The notes under the pieces are model-generated. The model was not told the DNA's origin and did no database searches. It was given only the letters and a program-made list of their open reading frames with translations. From Pontederia crassipes (taxonomy: Eukaryota; Streptophyta; Magnoliopsida; Commelinales; Pontederiaceae), in the NCBI GenBank assembly GCA_030549335.1, contig CM060194.1, positions 65,562,547 through 65,626,546 of the forward strand: a DNA stretch of 64,000 bases, in the 5' to 3' direction. The position numbers and the translations under genes were made by a program. Positions 1-10,589 of this stretch are shown one piece after another (positions within the stretch are counted from its first letter, which is position 1; each line of letters starts with the position of its first letter).

Positions 1-403
1 GTGACAGATGGATTCAGAAATATCGACGTTCCTAATCGTCAAAAAATTAAATAATAATATAAAAATACATAATTTATTTTTTTTTATTTTCGAGATCGTA
101 ACCGTCGGAAAATTCGTCGAAAAAATTAAATAATAATATATTAAATTACATAATTTATTTTTTTTATTTCCGACGGTCGTGACTGTCGGAAAATTCGTCG
201 AAAATTGCGACGGATGGATATCCGTCGGAAATATCGACGTTCCTAATCGTCGAAAAATTAAATAATAATATAAATCACTTTCGACGGTCATAACCGTCGA
301 AAAATCCGTCGAAAATGAAACCGTCGAAAAATCCGTCGTAAATTGCGACGGATTTCGAACCGTCGGAAATTGTCCGTCGGAAAATCGCGATTTTCTTGTA
401 GTG
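1..403. mobile_element. CACTA (En/Spm-like) transposon terminus, cut by window edge
   Basis: Read on the minus strand from base 403, the sequence begins CACTACAAGAAAA, the classic CACTA-superfamily end. It is followed by many subterminal copies of a CCGTCGGAAAT-type motif in both orientations, as expected for transposase-binding arrays. AT-rich spacers of the form AAATTAAATAATAATAT recur several times. No transposase coding is visible; the other end lies outside the window, so the length and target duplication cannot be checked. The base-403 boundary is inferred from the terminal motif. Confidence 0.8.
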
Positions 404-918
404 ATATTGCCTCATTCTTTAGTTTAAATATACTCTTGAAAAATAATTTAAGAAGTGAGTTAAAACATTGACAATATAATAATAAGAAATTTAAGTATCT
501 TACAATTAATTAATTAGGCCTAATAGTTACTTTTAGTTGGTTTGGAATTTAAATCTTTATTTTGTTTTTATTTGACCGTCCTCGAGTTCGTGGTTCCGTC
601 TATCTTGATTTTTGAACGAATTTGACCGGTCGAAATCTTAAGGTGACTGAATTAATTTGGTAATATGGTTCATGAACCGGTTTGCTCGAGTATCCACCGG
701 CAGGCGGTATCCAGAATACATGTAGATGTATGATCTCAATCCAAATAGTTGCCACCGCGCCAAACGCCAAAAAGTCCTCAGCATCTTAACATGATCTCAT
801 TGTGTCACGTACACAGCTGGAAGACCCAAGGAACAAAGGGAATGAGACCAGCAGCTTCGCAATAAAGCAAACTTAATTGATTGCACCTCATCAAAACACG
901 AAACCCCGCTAGCTGCTC
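404..918. other. Intergenic and upstream region of the DUF761 gene
   Basis: No coding region is supported here. The left half is AT-rich; from about 690 the base composition becomes balanced and promoter-like, leading to the TATA box at 919-927. No repeat or RNA gene was recognised. Confidence 0.5.
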
Positions 919-927
919 CTATATATT
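919..927 (+). promoter_or_regulatory. TATA box of the DUF761 gene
   Basis: CTATATATT lies about 145 bases before the ATG at 1073, in a suitable place for a transcription start near 950-960. A (CT)n tract at 975-1009 follows in the presumed 5' leader, a common plant core-promoter/5'UTR feature. The start site itself is inferred. Confidence 0.55.
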
Positions 928-972
928 TGCACGAACACCGCGTCCACAACAATCCATCACTTCACAAATCCA

Positions 973-974
<2 letters not shown>

Positions 975-1009
<35 letters not shown>
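975..1009. repeat. (CT)n microsatellite in the 5' leader
   Basis: Uninterrupted CT dinucleotides lie between the TATA box and the start codon. Pyrimidine-rich leaders of this kind are frequent in plant mRNAs. Confidence 0.85.
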
Positions 1010-1012
<3 letters not shown>

Positions 1013-1072
1013 GTTAATTAGTCGAGAATTAAGATCGAGTTGCTTCATTAATTAGCCAGAGGGAAGTAATTA

Positions 1073-1402
1073 ATGGCGAAGGAGAACAACTTTGCTCGGC
1101 AGAAGGCCAAAGTAAACGAAAGCAGCGGCAGCGGCCACGCCGCCGGGGACAGCAAGAGGAGTCATCACCCGCATGCCAACATCGGCGTCAGCGCCGGCCG
1201 CCTGCATGCGATGGTCGACTTCAGCCGTCCGGCCAACTTCAAGGCCGTGGGGAGGGCGGAAGACTACGCGTGGCAGGGGGAGGAGGATGAGGACATCAAC
1301 GAGAGCGCCGACGAGTTCATCCGGCGTTTCAGGCAGAACCTCCGCCTGCAACGTCTCCAGTCCATCGAGAACTACAAACAGATGCTTGCTAGGGGCCTCT
1401 AG
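1073..1402 (+). CDS. DUF761 domain protein, 109 aa, single exon
   Basis: An uninterrupted frame of 109 codons starts at an ATG downstream of a good TATA box and a (CT)n leader. Residues about 72-107 form the DUF761 signature found at the C-terminus of plant 'cotton fibre' type proteins: an acidic stretch with DEDINESADEFIRRF, then a basic segment ending in ENYKQMLARG. The N-terminal part is polar and low-complexity (GSG, HH), without signal peptide or membrane segment. The molecular function of DUF761 proteins is not established. Coding GC is much higher than in the flanks, supporting a real gene. Full-length small DUF761 proteins of about 100 residues are normal. The nearest neighbour, PLD-alpha, converges from the other strand 500 bases downstream. 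Confidence 0.85.
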   Translation: MAKENNFARQKAKVNESSGSGHAAGDSKRSHHPHANIGVSAGRLHAMVDFSRPANFKAVGRAEDYAWQGEEDEDINESADEFIRRFRQNLRLQRLQSIENYKQMLARGL

Positions 1403-1903
1403 CGATATAATATATCCTACTGATGTATTTGTATGTGTTATCTTTGTTACTTACTATGTTTAGCGCATGATGCTCGTCCTTGCAGGTATTTACAGCCTTT
1501 GCTTACTGCTATTGTTGTTGTATTGTTATGTTTAATTAGGAGGAATTGATTAGTTTGTAGTATAATGCTCTTGGGTGTTATACATGTATGTAATATATAT
1601 TTATAATATACATTAATACATGTATATTTTTTCTGTTAAATTTAATTTGCCGAAAAGTTTAAGTCATTAAGAAGATCATTTTATATTCTTAACACTTTTA
1701 TTTAAAGAAATATTGATTTCATCATCATATAAATCATACTGTATATGTCACCTTTGATTAATAGATAATTCAATTTTATCAACAGCCGATGCATCATGCA
1801 TTTGTATATGTACATGCACGTATGTGCAGGATACATTAACAGCCATTCTTCATAATAATACACATGCAATTAATTAAGCAGTAAGCCACTGTTATCATTT
1901 TAA
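1403..1903. other. Convergent intergenic region between the DUF761 and PLD genes
   Basis: AT-rich sequence presumably holding the 3'UTRs and polyadenylation regions of the two converging genes. No further coding potential or repeat was recognised. Confidence 0.5.
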
Positions 1904-4900
1904 TTAAGTGGTAAGTATGGAAGGAAGCAATTCAGATCTGGTCCCAAGGACTCGGGCTTTAGTGTCCGGGAAGAACTCCATGCCCGGCATCTCCCAGATC
2001 TCGCCGGCGTCCGTGATCTGTATGGGGTAACGCAGGAGATGGCCGGGCAGGTCTTCCGCCAGACTCTCACTTGCGTACAGTGCCCAGTTCCTTTGTGCCA
2101 ATTGGTTCACCTTCTGGACACACTCCAAGGTTTGAGGACGCAGGAAGACCTTGTCTAGCATTCCAAGGTGCTCGTACCACAGAGACAGTCGAAAGCCATG
2201 GACCTGTCCCTTCGCCGGTTTCCAGCTGGTCCCCAGATGGCCAGGTTGATATGCTCCCATGGCGATCTCTGTGTCCCTTGCTCCGTCCATGGACCTCTGG
2301 TTAATGTTGGCAGATCCAACTATGATATATTCGTCATCCACTGAGACAAGATGCATATACATGATCGTTGGATTGTGTATGCGTGAAAAAGAATTTAATA
2401 TGAAAGATATAGAGAGAGTCGCGAATTTTAGTTAGTGGTCCGTACGTCTTACCAATCATCATCTTTGCATGCACGTAGATCATGAATCGACGATACCCCT
2501 GAGCTCTGCTGTAATCCGTGTCCGGTGGCGGCCGTTCCTCCGGTACGTACTCGTAACTCGTCCTGACCTCCCTATTGCCCAAGCAGTAGAAGTTGAGGTA
2601 GTCCTCCGCTCTCGCTCGCAATCCCTTGGCACGGATCGCCTCCGTGATGTCCATGTACATCATCTGCATCGTCCTCCGCTGCCAGTCCAATATGGCCTGC
2701 ACCGACGCGCTCTCGGGGACGCCCTCCGGCCACATCGGAACGACCACGTAGACGGCGAACCGCTCGCCGGCCTCGATCTTGCTAACGATCTTGAGAGAGA
2801 GCTCTTTGGGGATCAGGTTCAGCGCGCCGACATCCTCGGCCCGGATGCCGTCCCCTTGGGACCTCCATGCGTACGAGCTGCCGATGAAGTACTGGTTCTC
2901 GATGTAGATAAAATCTTTGGCTCGCCGGATGGCGTTGATGTAAGCATCCTGGATGCTGCGGTCTATGACGTGGTCCTTGCCGCTGACGAGCCCCTTCATG
3001 GCTGCGTCCTCCGGTGTCTCCGGAAATCCGGTGACGGCTCCACCGTCGATGGAGCGGAACAACTGGATCCTCCAAGCCTCTGCGTCCTCCTCCTGTACAG
3101 GTTGGGAAAACTCCTCAGCCAACTGCTCGCTCTGTATCAGGAGCTCGTCACCTCCGCCCTGCTTCCTCCATCTCTGTTCAAAGTTGTTAAGCACGTCCCA
3201 AGCAACGGGGCCTTCGAGTCGGCAATGGATGTCGTGCCAGGGTTCTCTCGGGCCCCCTTTGCGGATGGACGACCCCGCAAAGTTGGGTTGATGGAAATCA
3301 TCGTGGTGCGTTGTGCCCAGCGTCCGGAAGAGGGAATGCTGCTGCGTGTCGTACCTCCCGTCGCAGAGGTCGATGCCCCCGATGAAACTTAAGAGACTCC
3401 TCTTCGTACCTGTAGAAGTGCTTCTCGACGCCCTTCCACGTCGGGGCGCCGGCGCCGCCACCACCTCCCCGTCTACGATCAGGCTTTTCTGATGGTGTGT
3501 GAACAAAGTTGAGATCTGTACGTCTTGGACGTAGCTGTCTGCGTCGTCAGGATTGCGGGGACACAGGACGCAGTGCACGCCTGATCCGCTGAAGTACCTG
3601 AGAGTGTCTTGGTCGTGTGTTGCCATGACGCCGTCCTTCCGCAGTGGCCCCAGTCCCAAGGAGGTCCTATCATCCCAGACCAGCATTAACACGCGGACGC
3701 CCTCTCGCGCCTTCCTCTTTAGCAGCTCCCCGAGGGTGCTAGTAGTAACAGTGGCTGCCTCTGCGCTCCACCCGGAGCCACTCTTCTTGGCGTTTGGTTC
3801 TCCGGCTTCCCTCACTAAGGTGATCTCGGCGTACACCGACCATCCGGTGATGTAGATAAATCGGCGAGCATTTCTGATGGAGTCGAAGATGTCCTCCCAG
3901 CATCTGTGAGGCTCGTAGATTTGGCCGCCATCAAGCGTGATCCTTGGCTGCTGGGTTAGTCGAGAGACGTGGGCGTCCTGGTAGAGCTTCAGCCTGCAAC
4001 CATTCCGCTGGGGAAAGTAGGTACGCGGCACGCCGGAAAAGTACGGCGAGCTGGGGATCCCCTCGCCCCAGTCCGTCTGTGGATCCTTGGCGACGTCCAA
4101 GTACTGGACCTTTACGTGTATCTTGGATGCCGCACCTCCCAACGGCCTGCGGTCCTCCCCGTAGACCTCCAGCCACCGATCCACCTCGGCGCCATCGACG
4201 ATGTCGGCCGCCGGCAAGTAGGCTCTGCCGACCAGCGTCGCACCGATGGGGTTGTCGACTTTGATGGTGAAGATGACGTTTGCGGCGTAGTGCGCGCAGT
4301 AGATGTTGAACGACTCGTACCACTTCGGGTTCGCGAGTTCGTTGACGACTCTTGTTCGGGCCACCCTGGTCTTCTCAAGGTCTACCGTGGCGTATAGTTT
4401 GACCACACGCTCCCCCACTTGTTGGAAAAGCTGCACGGCAGACGCACCGCCATGCATGGTGGCAAGAATTATGAGATAAATCTTTCAAACTGAAATATGA
4501 TCTTAAAAGTATTTCATATTAAGATTTTTTATTTATGATTTGAAGTATGATCTTACAAACTGATTCTATGTTTTTTTTTATCTTCAAAGTTTCTTCCGAA
4601 CCCTATGTGGATAAATCTTGAAAACTTTAGTTTGAAAATTATTAATCAGTAAGTGCTTGAAATTTTAATTTCAAGATTTTTGGTACAATCACATATTTTT
4701 TATGCCGTCGTTCTTGATATATTTTAATGATATCTCTACTTTGTTAAAGATTAGAACATTTTAGGCAAAGTACGAAGTTTGAAAGAATTATATAGTGGTT
4801 AACGAGTATATTGTGCATATTATAGACTTGGGTCTATATGCTTAATAAATTTTAATTATACGCGTGTGTGTGCGTGTTTTTCGAACTTTGAAATTTGGAA

Positions 4901-5328
4901 TGAAGTCGATTCTTAAAAGAAATGACCAACCTTGGACCGGTAGAATGACAATCTCCTCATCAATGAAAGCCTCCTCGTAAGTCCTCTCCTTGTTATCGTG
5001 AGCGGTTCCACAGATTTATTCTAAAAAAATTAAGACGAGAAGCAGAATTCGACAAAAAGAAAACAGATGGGAACTCAAATATATTATATGGGGATAATAA
5101 ATGACAAGTGGCTTCAATATACACACACATACATAACGACATAATTTAATACGAAATTTCAATTATATACATAACGACATAATTTATTAAAAATATATGG
5201 TATAGTCATATATGCACACATACCTTACGAGAAACTTTTGAAGTGCCATTGCCGGAGAGGGGATTGCTCAAAGAGACCGCCTCAAATATCGTAGCTTTGA
5301 GAGTTCCGTGAAGCAAAATTTGTGCCAT
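1904..5328 (-). CDS. PLDA: Phospholipase D alpha, 3 exons, 839 aa
   Basis: Coding exons (minus strand): 5224-5328, 2453-4430 and 1904-2340, all with GT-AG borders and matching phases. PLD-alpha hydrolyses membrane phospholipids such as phosphatidylcholine to phosphatidic acid in Ca2+- and stress-dependent signalling. Residues 1-150 form a C2 domain, starting [17 protein letters not shown] and containing [13 protein letters not shown]. Both HKD catalytic motifs are intact: H348, K350, D355 (HQKSLIVD) and H689, K691, D696 (HAKMMIVD, split by intron 2). Other family blocks include [25 protein letters not shown] and [11 protein letters not shown]; the protein ends in ILTT like other PLD-alphas. 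It is about 30 residues longer than the usual ~810, partly from an Arg/Ser-rich linker after the first HKD. An in-frame upstream ATG at 5388 exists, but the conserved MAQ start at 5328 was chosen. Confidence 0.93.
4931..5020 (-). other. Candidate optional exon in PLD intron 1 (90 bp, phase 0/0)
   Basis: Within the 793-bp first intron, a 90-base stretch is flanked by a pyrimidine-rich acceptor (TTTTTTTAG) and a donor-like CAAG/GTTGGT. It is free of stops in the phase set by the bordering exons and would add exactly 30 codons (NKSVEPLT...FYRSK) without disturbing the frame. A second frame is also open and more acidic. The family alignment reads through well without this piece, so it is not needed for a normal PLD-alpha. 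It could be an alternative exon or chance. Confidence 0.25.
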
Positions 5329-5791
5329 GGCTTGCAAAATGCAACCTAACTTTGCGTTTAGGCAAAAAGTGTTAGAATCTAAAAACACACATGCACGTCA
5401 TGTACATGACTCTAGATACATGATCGATCTATCTATATCTTATTATGTACACGCAATCAAATGCAAGCAGCAGCGTACGCGAGTGATCAGAAGGTGGAAA
5501 ACCTCGTAGTCCTCAGCAGGAAGACATGCAATGCAGGAGAAAAGATCCCGGACAAGAGAATGAAGAAGGAACAGGGAGATGCCTGCATCCAAATATACGA
5601 CACTGCACTACACAATGAGGATGGAAGCCCCCACGAGGAAGAAACGGATTCAAAGAGAGAACAAGGCACTTAAGAGATCTAATTCCAAAGACCAACGTAG
5701 TACGGACGCAAGGAAGAAGGATATGCGAAGGATCGACCAAGTTATTACTTTCGTATCAGGACACTTATTTTCGTATCAGGACACTTCTGGT

Positions 5792-5855
<64 letters not shown>

Positions 5856-6475
5856 GTGTGCGTATTACTTCGCAAGAGAGTTCATGGAATACAAATGATA
5901 AATATTATTCTCCAAACAAAAATAGAATAATAAATATTACCATTTTTATCATGTTACATTAATGAACCAAAACTTTTTAAGACCTACCAATGGGTCAGCT
6001 GGTGCCCTTCCGCTCTTTACAATGTTGCTTAAGATAACATATAATGGATGTAATAAATTATATGTGCTCTTTCTGCATATTATCTTTTGCTCGGACCTGT
6101 ATATAAAAACGTCTTAGCCTGCTTGCGAGTGATATATTACACAGAAAACAAGCAAGAACTTGTGAGATATATTGGTTGCAGATGAAATCTCTTGTAGCTA
6201 CAAGCACATAGCTCTGGAAGTTTCAGTATAAATATCAAAGCTTCTGAAAAGCACAAGGATTAATGATCCACATGCACATCAACGAATTAGTACATTAGGC
6301 AGATTCACATGTGAAGTTCAGTTGCTTATATTTTAATGCCACATTAACCGCAATGCCTTTTTAACTATATTCTCTCAGTGTAAGTATCTCTCCATAACAT
6401 GACAATATAAAAAAACGCTGGAAAAGAGCATCATTGGAACGCAGACAAAGAGGAGGTGATATCCAGGTGGGATGC
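5329..6475. other. Intergenic region with PLD promoter side and RBL19-like 3' side
   Basis: The region upstream of PLD (reading leftward) is of normal composition to about 5700 and may hold its leader and promoter. It then carries a short direct repeat of TTCGTATCAGGACACTTATT-like sequence at about 5748-5786, a long CT tract at 5795-5851, and AT-rich sequence to the stop codon of the RBL19-like gene. Open frames here are short and overlap on both strands without homology; none is called. Confidence 0.5.
5795..5851. repeat. (TC)n microsatellite
   Basis: About 57 bases of uninterrupted TC dinucleotides, upstream of the PLD gene (GA on its coding strand). Confidence 0.9.
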
Positions 6476-7190
6476 TCAAGCATTATCAACAGAATCTTCG
6501 TTCGATGGCCCTCCTACATGTCTTGATGCAGATAACTTCTCAGCTGCTAGTCTTTCTTCCAGAGCCCTTGCACCACGTTCTCTGTGCAAAATACACGAAG
6601 GTCAGAGAGATATTTAATCACGATTTCCATGAATGCATCTGAAATGACAGTCAAGGATGCTGTGGTACCAAACAGATGTGGTGATCAGGGATCACGTAAT
6701 AACTTTACAAAGTTTAGGAATAATTTCCAATGGCATTTTACAGTACTTCTATCCGTACATCAATGATATAGCACAATTGCATGCATATCGAAAAATATCA
6801 ATAAGTGATTCAAGTGATATGTGATTTGAAATCTGGAAAAGACTTGCATAAATCCTAGAAATCTTAACACTTCAATATTCAAACTGGATTAATCAGGATC
6901 CATCGAGCCCATGGTTCTCGAAATTTATGGCAAAAAGAAAAGTGCATCTTTAATCATGACGTAATTAGACTCACAATTCCACAACGTGCATTAAAATGTG
7001 ATATTGTGTGTCTAGATCAAAGGTTATATTATTTTTCTTATCATGGTTTTGCCATCTTAAAATATGATATTCTGTGATGTTCCCAATAATATCAGGAATC
7101 CGACACAGTTGCAATTGGAATTAATCAAACAAGTAGCTCATACATAAGTATAGACGAAAATTAAAACCTTGTCATTTGTGTTTTTTTTAT

Positions 7191-8476
7191 TTTCTCATTA
7201 TTATTTTATCAGTGGCATAACTAAAAGAACCTTTTGCACAACATATTAATGTTTGCTTTGTTGAAAACATAAAACCATAGTCGTTACTAAAGGAATCACA
7301 AATCACACACAATAAAAGAGGCACAAGCATAAAAAATATGCAAAATTCATCTTCTCAAAATACATATGCAAAATTCCAAATTCAGTACTTGAAGATAATG
7401 GAAGTTTTGGGTATATTGAAATGATGATATAAAAGTCGGATTTTCATAAAGAAGAAAAATATCTCGCCATATCTTGAAGGCAATAGGAAATTCTGTGAAG
7501 CTAATTCTTTTTTCTGATGGTGTTCACAACTTTACTGATGGTATGACCCTAGGAAGTGCATTTTTATTGCATGGTTCAGTTGGTGGATAACTCCGCCTAT
7601 GTTTTATAGCCGGTCCCAAGCCCGAATAAAGGAGGAGGGTTGTGTTAGGCCCCGACAGCCAGCGTAAAATCCTGTCGAATCTCATGAATATAGATCAACG
7701 AATTGGCGTCGTATGATCCATGTAGCCGACCCCACCTAGTGGGATAAGGCTTTGTTGTTGTTGTTGTTGTTGTTGTTGTAATTCTTTTTAGAAGATTCTG
7801 TGAACCTAATTTTCTGTCAGTTCATCAATCTCAAGGAAAAACTAAGAAAAATAAAGACTAAAAGAGAAACTAGAAAGGGGAAAATCACTCTTCAGTAGAC
7901 TATTATCCAGCACTACGGATTTATCATGGAGCAGCCTCCTCAATCACGATTAAAATTAGGCTCAGAGTTAAAATTTTCTCTATTATTATTTTATCAGTGG
8001 CATAACTAAAAGAACCTTTTGCACAACATATTAATGTCTGCTTTGTTTAAAACATAAAACCATAGTCGTTACTAAAGGAATCACAAATCACACACAATAA
8101 AAGAGGCACAAGCATAAAAAATATGCAAAATTCATCTTCTAAAAAAAATGCAAAATTCCAAATTCAGTACTTGAAGATAATGGAAGTTTTGGGTATATTG
8201 AAATGACGATATAAAAGTCGGATTTTCATAAAGAAGAAAAAGTATCTTGCCATATCTTAAAGGAAATAGGAAATTCTGTGAAGCTAATTTTTTTTAGAAG
8301 ATTTTGTGAACCTAATTTTCTGTCAGTTCATCAATCTCAAGGGAAAACTAAGAAAAATAAAGACTAAAAGAGAATCTAGAAAGGGGAAAAATCACTCTTC
8401 AGTAGACTATTATCCAGAAATATGAATTTATCATGGAGCAGCCTCCTCAATCACGATTAAAATTAGGCTCAGAGTT
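7191..8476. repeat. Tandem duplication (~507 bp unit) in intron 7 of the RBL19-like gene
   Basis: The segment starting TTATCAGTGGCATAACTAAA near 7205 and ending with GATTAAAATTAGGCTCAGAG near 7970 is repeated almost exactly at about 7976-8476. The first copy alone contains the RTE-derived insertion at 7513-7779, so the duplication came first or the insertion hit only one copy. Weaker related copies flank it (about 6975-7190, 8480-8670, 9875-9980), suggesting repeated local duplication. Confidence 0.8.
7513..7779 (+). mobile_element. Non-autonomous RTE-LINE-derived insertion in intron 7
   Basis: The core begins ACTCCGCCTATGTTTTATAG, continues with GGTCCCAAGCCCG..AAAGGAGGAGGG, and ends with the RTE 3' terminus GCCGACCCCACCTAGTGGG followed by (TTG)n. 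It is flanked by a direct repeat AATTCTTTTT (7503-7512 and 7780-7789). It joins a 5'-leader-like segment to the 3' end with the coding body missing, so it moved with the help of an autonomous RTE element. It runs opposite to the host gene. The first ~75 bases are not shared with the copy at 10373. Confidence 0.8.
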
Positions 8477-10372
8477 TTAGACGTGCAATAAACATGATAT
8501 AGCATGTAGATCAAATACCACATTTTCTCACCATGTTTTACACAAGTACAAATATCTTTATGTTCTGATGCTTGCAATGACAACAACTTCAGGCAGTTGC
8601 AAATAGAACTAATTATTCTGTAGCTCATACATAGAATAAATAGGGGAAGTCTGTCGTCTGTGTTTCTTTTATTTTTTAGAATATTACTTGTCACTAATTG
8701 ATAATTTCCAATGGATAGAGTCTTATACACAGCATAACTTGTGATTTATCATCCTTTTTCATAGAGTAGTTATGCTTTCTTTTAGAAAAAGAAATGTTGA
8801 TTCTAAAAAAAATATGAGACACGAGAAGAAGGCTATGCTTCAAAACTAAATGTACAGAAATTCATACTTCAGACTGAACCTATTTGAGTGTGTTGGGAAT
8901 TATTTACATGAGTTTGTTACCCCATTGTAAGACACAAGTAATGAAAATAAATCCATATATGTATTTGGATGTCTTCGAAAAAAATTTCAATATTATGATT
9001 ATAAAAACATATAAACATTATAATAAAATCAAAATAACATAATATATCAGTTTTTGTTTTTAAATATCTGCATACTAAACAATAAACATATTATATAATT
9101 AATAAGAATTTTCAACAATGGCTAGTTGCTTAATGGGATCACCTAACATTTTTTAAGTTACAACATTAAAAGAAATTAAAAAAATAAAAGAAGTTGAACT
9201 GTTATATAATCTAATGTTAGTATTAAAACTGCTTTGTTTTTGGCAACATACTCATGCCATTTTTTTGGTTGATGACAAACCACCTTTTGGGAACAAGCAG
9301 CTCTGTTTGGGTGGTACGTGTAGGATCCCATTCAGAAAGATATAGTTCGGAGGTCAGGTCTCAGTTTTATGATGTAATGGACTCAAAAAGCAAAGCTGGA
9401 TTTTTTATTCGTTAAAATTGAGATTCAAAGTTCAAACACCAACAATGTAATTTTTCCAAGTAGGAGAAAAATAAAATGTAATATCCTAATTTGTCACTTA
9501 TACAAGGCTCCCAATCCTCAAATACCTCCTCACTATTTGAGCATAACTCAAGTTTTAAGATGGAAGTGAGGAAAAAAGGATACAAACTGCAAATTGCCAT
9601 CTCGATCTAGGATAGATATGAAAATATGAAAGGGAAAGACAAAAAATTAGGTATGTGAACCTGAGGTTTGGTTTTATCTTCAGAGAAAAAAAGTTAGAAA
9701 AGAAGGGCACCAGAGAAAAAAATGAACTTTAGAGTAGTGTACAGCATCATGATTCAGAGAAAAAAAAATTAACTTCAGAGCAGTGTATAGTATAATTATC
9801 CAACGCACCAACAATTTTATTTCCAGTGCAATTATATCAAAGATCAGCCTTTTTAACCACGATTCTATTTTTGCAAGTGCAATAAAACGATATGGCATGT
9901 AGATCAAACATTATATTTTCTGATCACGATTTAGACATTTTGAATTATAGTATGCTGTGATGCTCCTAACAACAACACCAACATCACACAAAAAACATAC
10001 CTCCTCCTAGTTGCTTCAATTGTATCTGAACCAGGTAAAGGGGCATCCAATATTTGACTTCTTGATTCAGAACTTTCAGATCGTCCACAAAGAATGCGGT
10101 CAAAAATTGAAGCAATTGGATCCAAAATTGGCTTGCATATTTCATTACATGAATCACACTCAGAAAAAAAAAAGGATACCAATTTGAAAACCTATAGATG
10201 TATAATATCAACAAATCTTTACCGTAAAAATTCAGGGAAGAAGCTAGAGAAAGAGAATTCATCACTTGGATCTCCCTTAAGGCTTGTTTCTGGCCTTTTT
10301 TGGAAGTGCCGCAAGTAGATCCAACTCATGTACATGCCGAACAATAAAGTTGGAAGATAAGAGATGGATTCT

Positions 10373-10589
10373 AACTCCGCCTATGTTTTATAGCCGGTCC
10401 CAAGCCCAGATAAAGGAGGAGGGTTGTGTTAGGCCCCGACAGCCAGCGAAAATCCTGTCGAATCTTATGAACATGGATCAACGAATAATATACCGAAAGG
10501 TTTGGTTACTAATAGAGCGGAATGGCGTCGTATGATCCATGTAGCCGACCCCACCTAGTGGGATAAGGCTTTGTTGTTGTTGTTGTTGT
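10373..10589 (+). mobile_element. RTE-derived insertion inside exon 6 of the RBL19-like gene
   Basis: A 217-bp member of the same family as the intronic copy at 7513, beginning AACTCCGCCTATG and ending in (TTG)n. It is bordered by a perfect 16-bp target-site duplication, ATAAGAGATGGATTCT, at 10357-10372 and 10590-10605. Removing the insertion plus one duplicate (233 bp) restores the conserved reading ITESISYLPTLLFGMYMSW of the host exon. In the host frame the insertion brings a TAG after about 20 codons, and 233 is not a multiple of three. Confidence 0.92.

Noticed and set aside
2469..4397. Long open frames on the plus strand across the PLD gene.
   Set aside because: They are antisense by-products of GC-rich coding and match no family.
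5329..5388. In-frame N-terminal extension of PLD-alpha from an upstream ATG at 5388.
   Set aside because: The conserved family start is MAQ at 5328; the extra 20 residues are unlike any PLD.
5579..5962. 127-codon frame ending in a Ser/Leu run.
   Set aside because: The C-terminal half is a translated (TC)n microsatellite; the rest has no homology.
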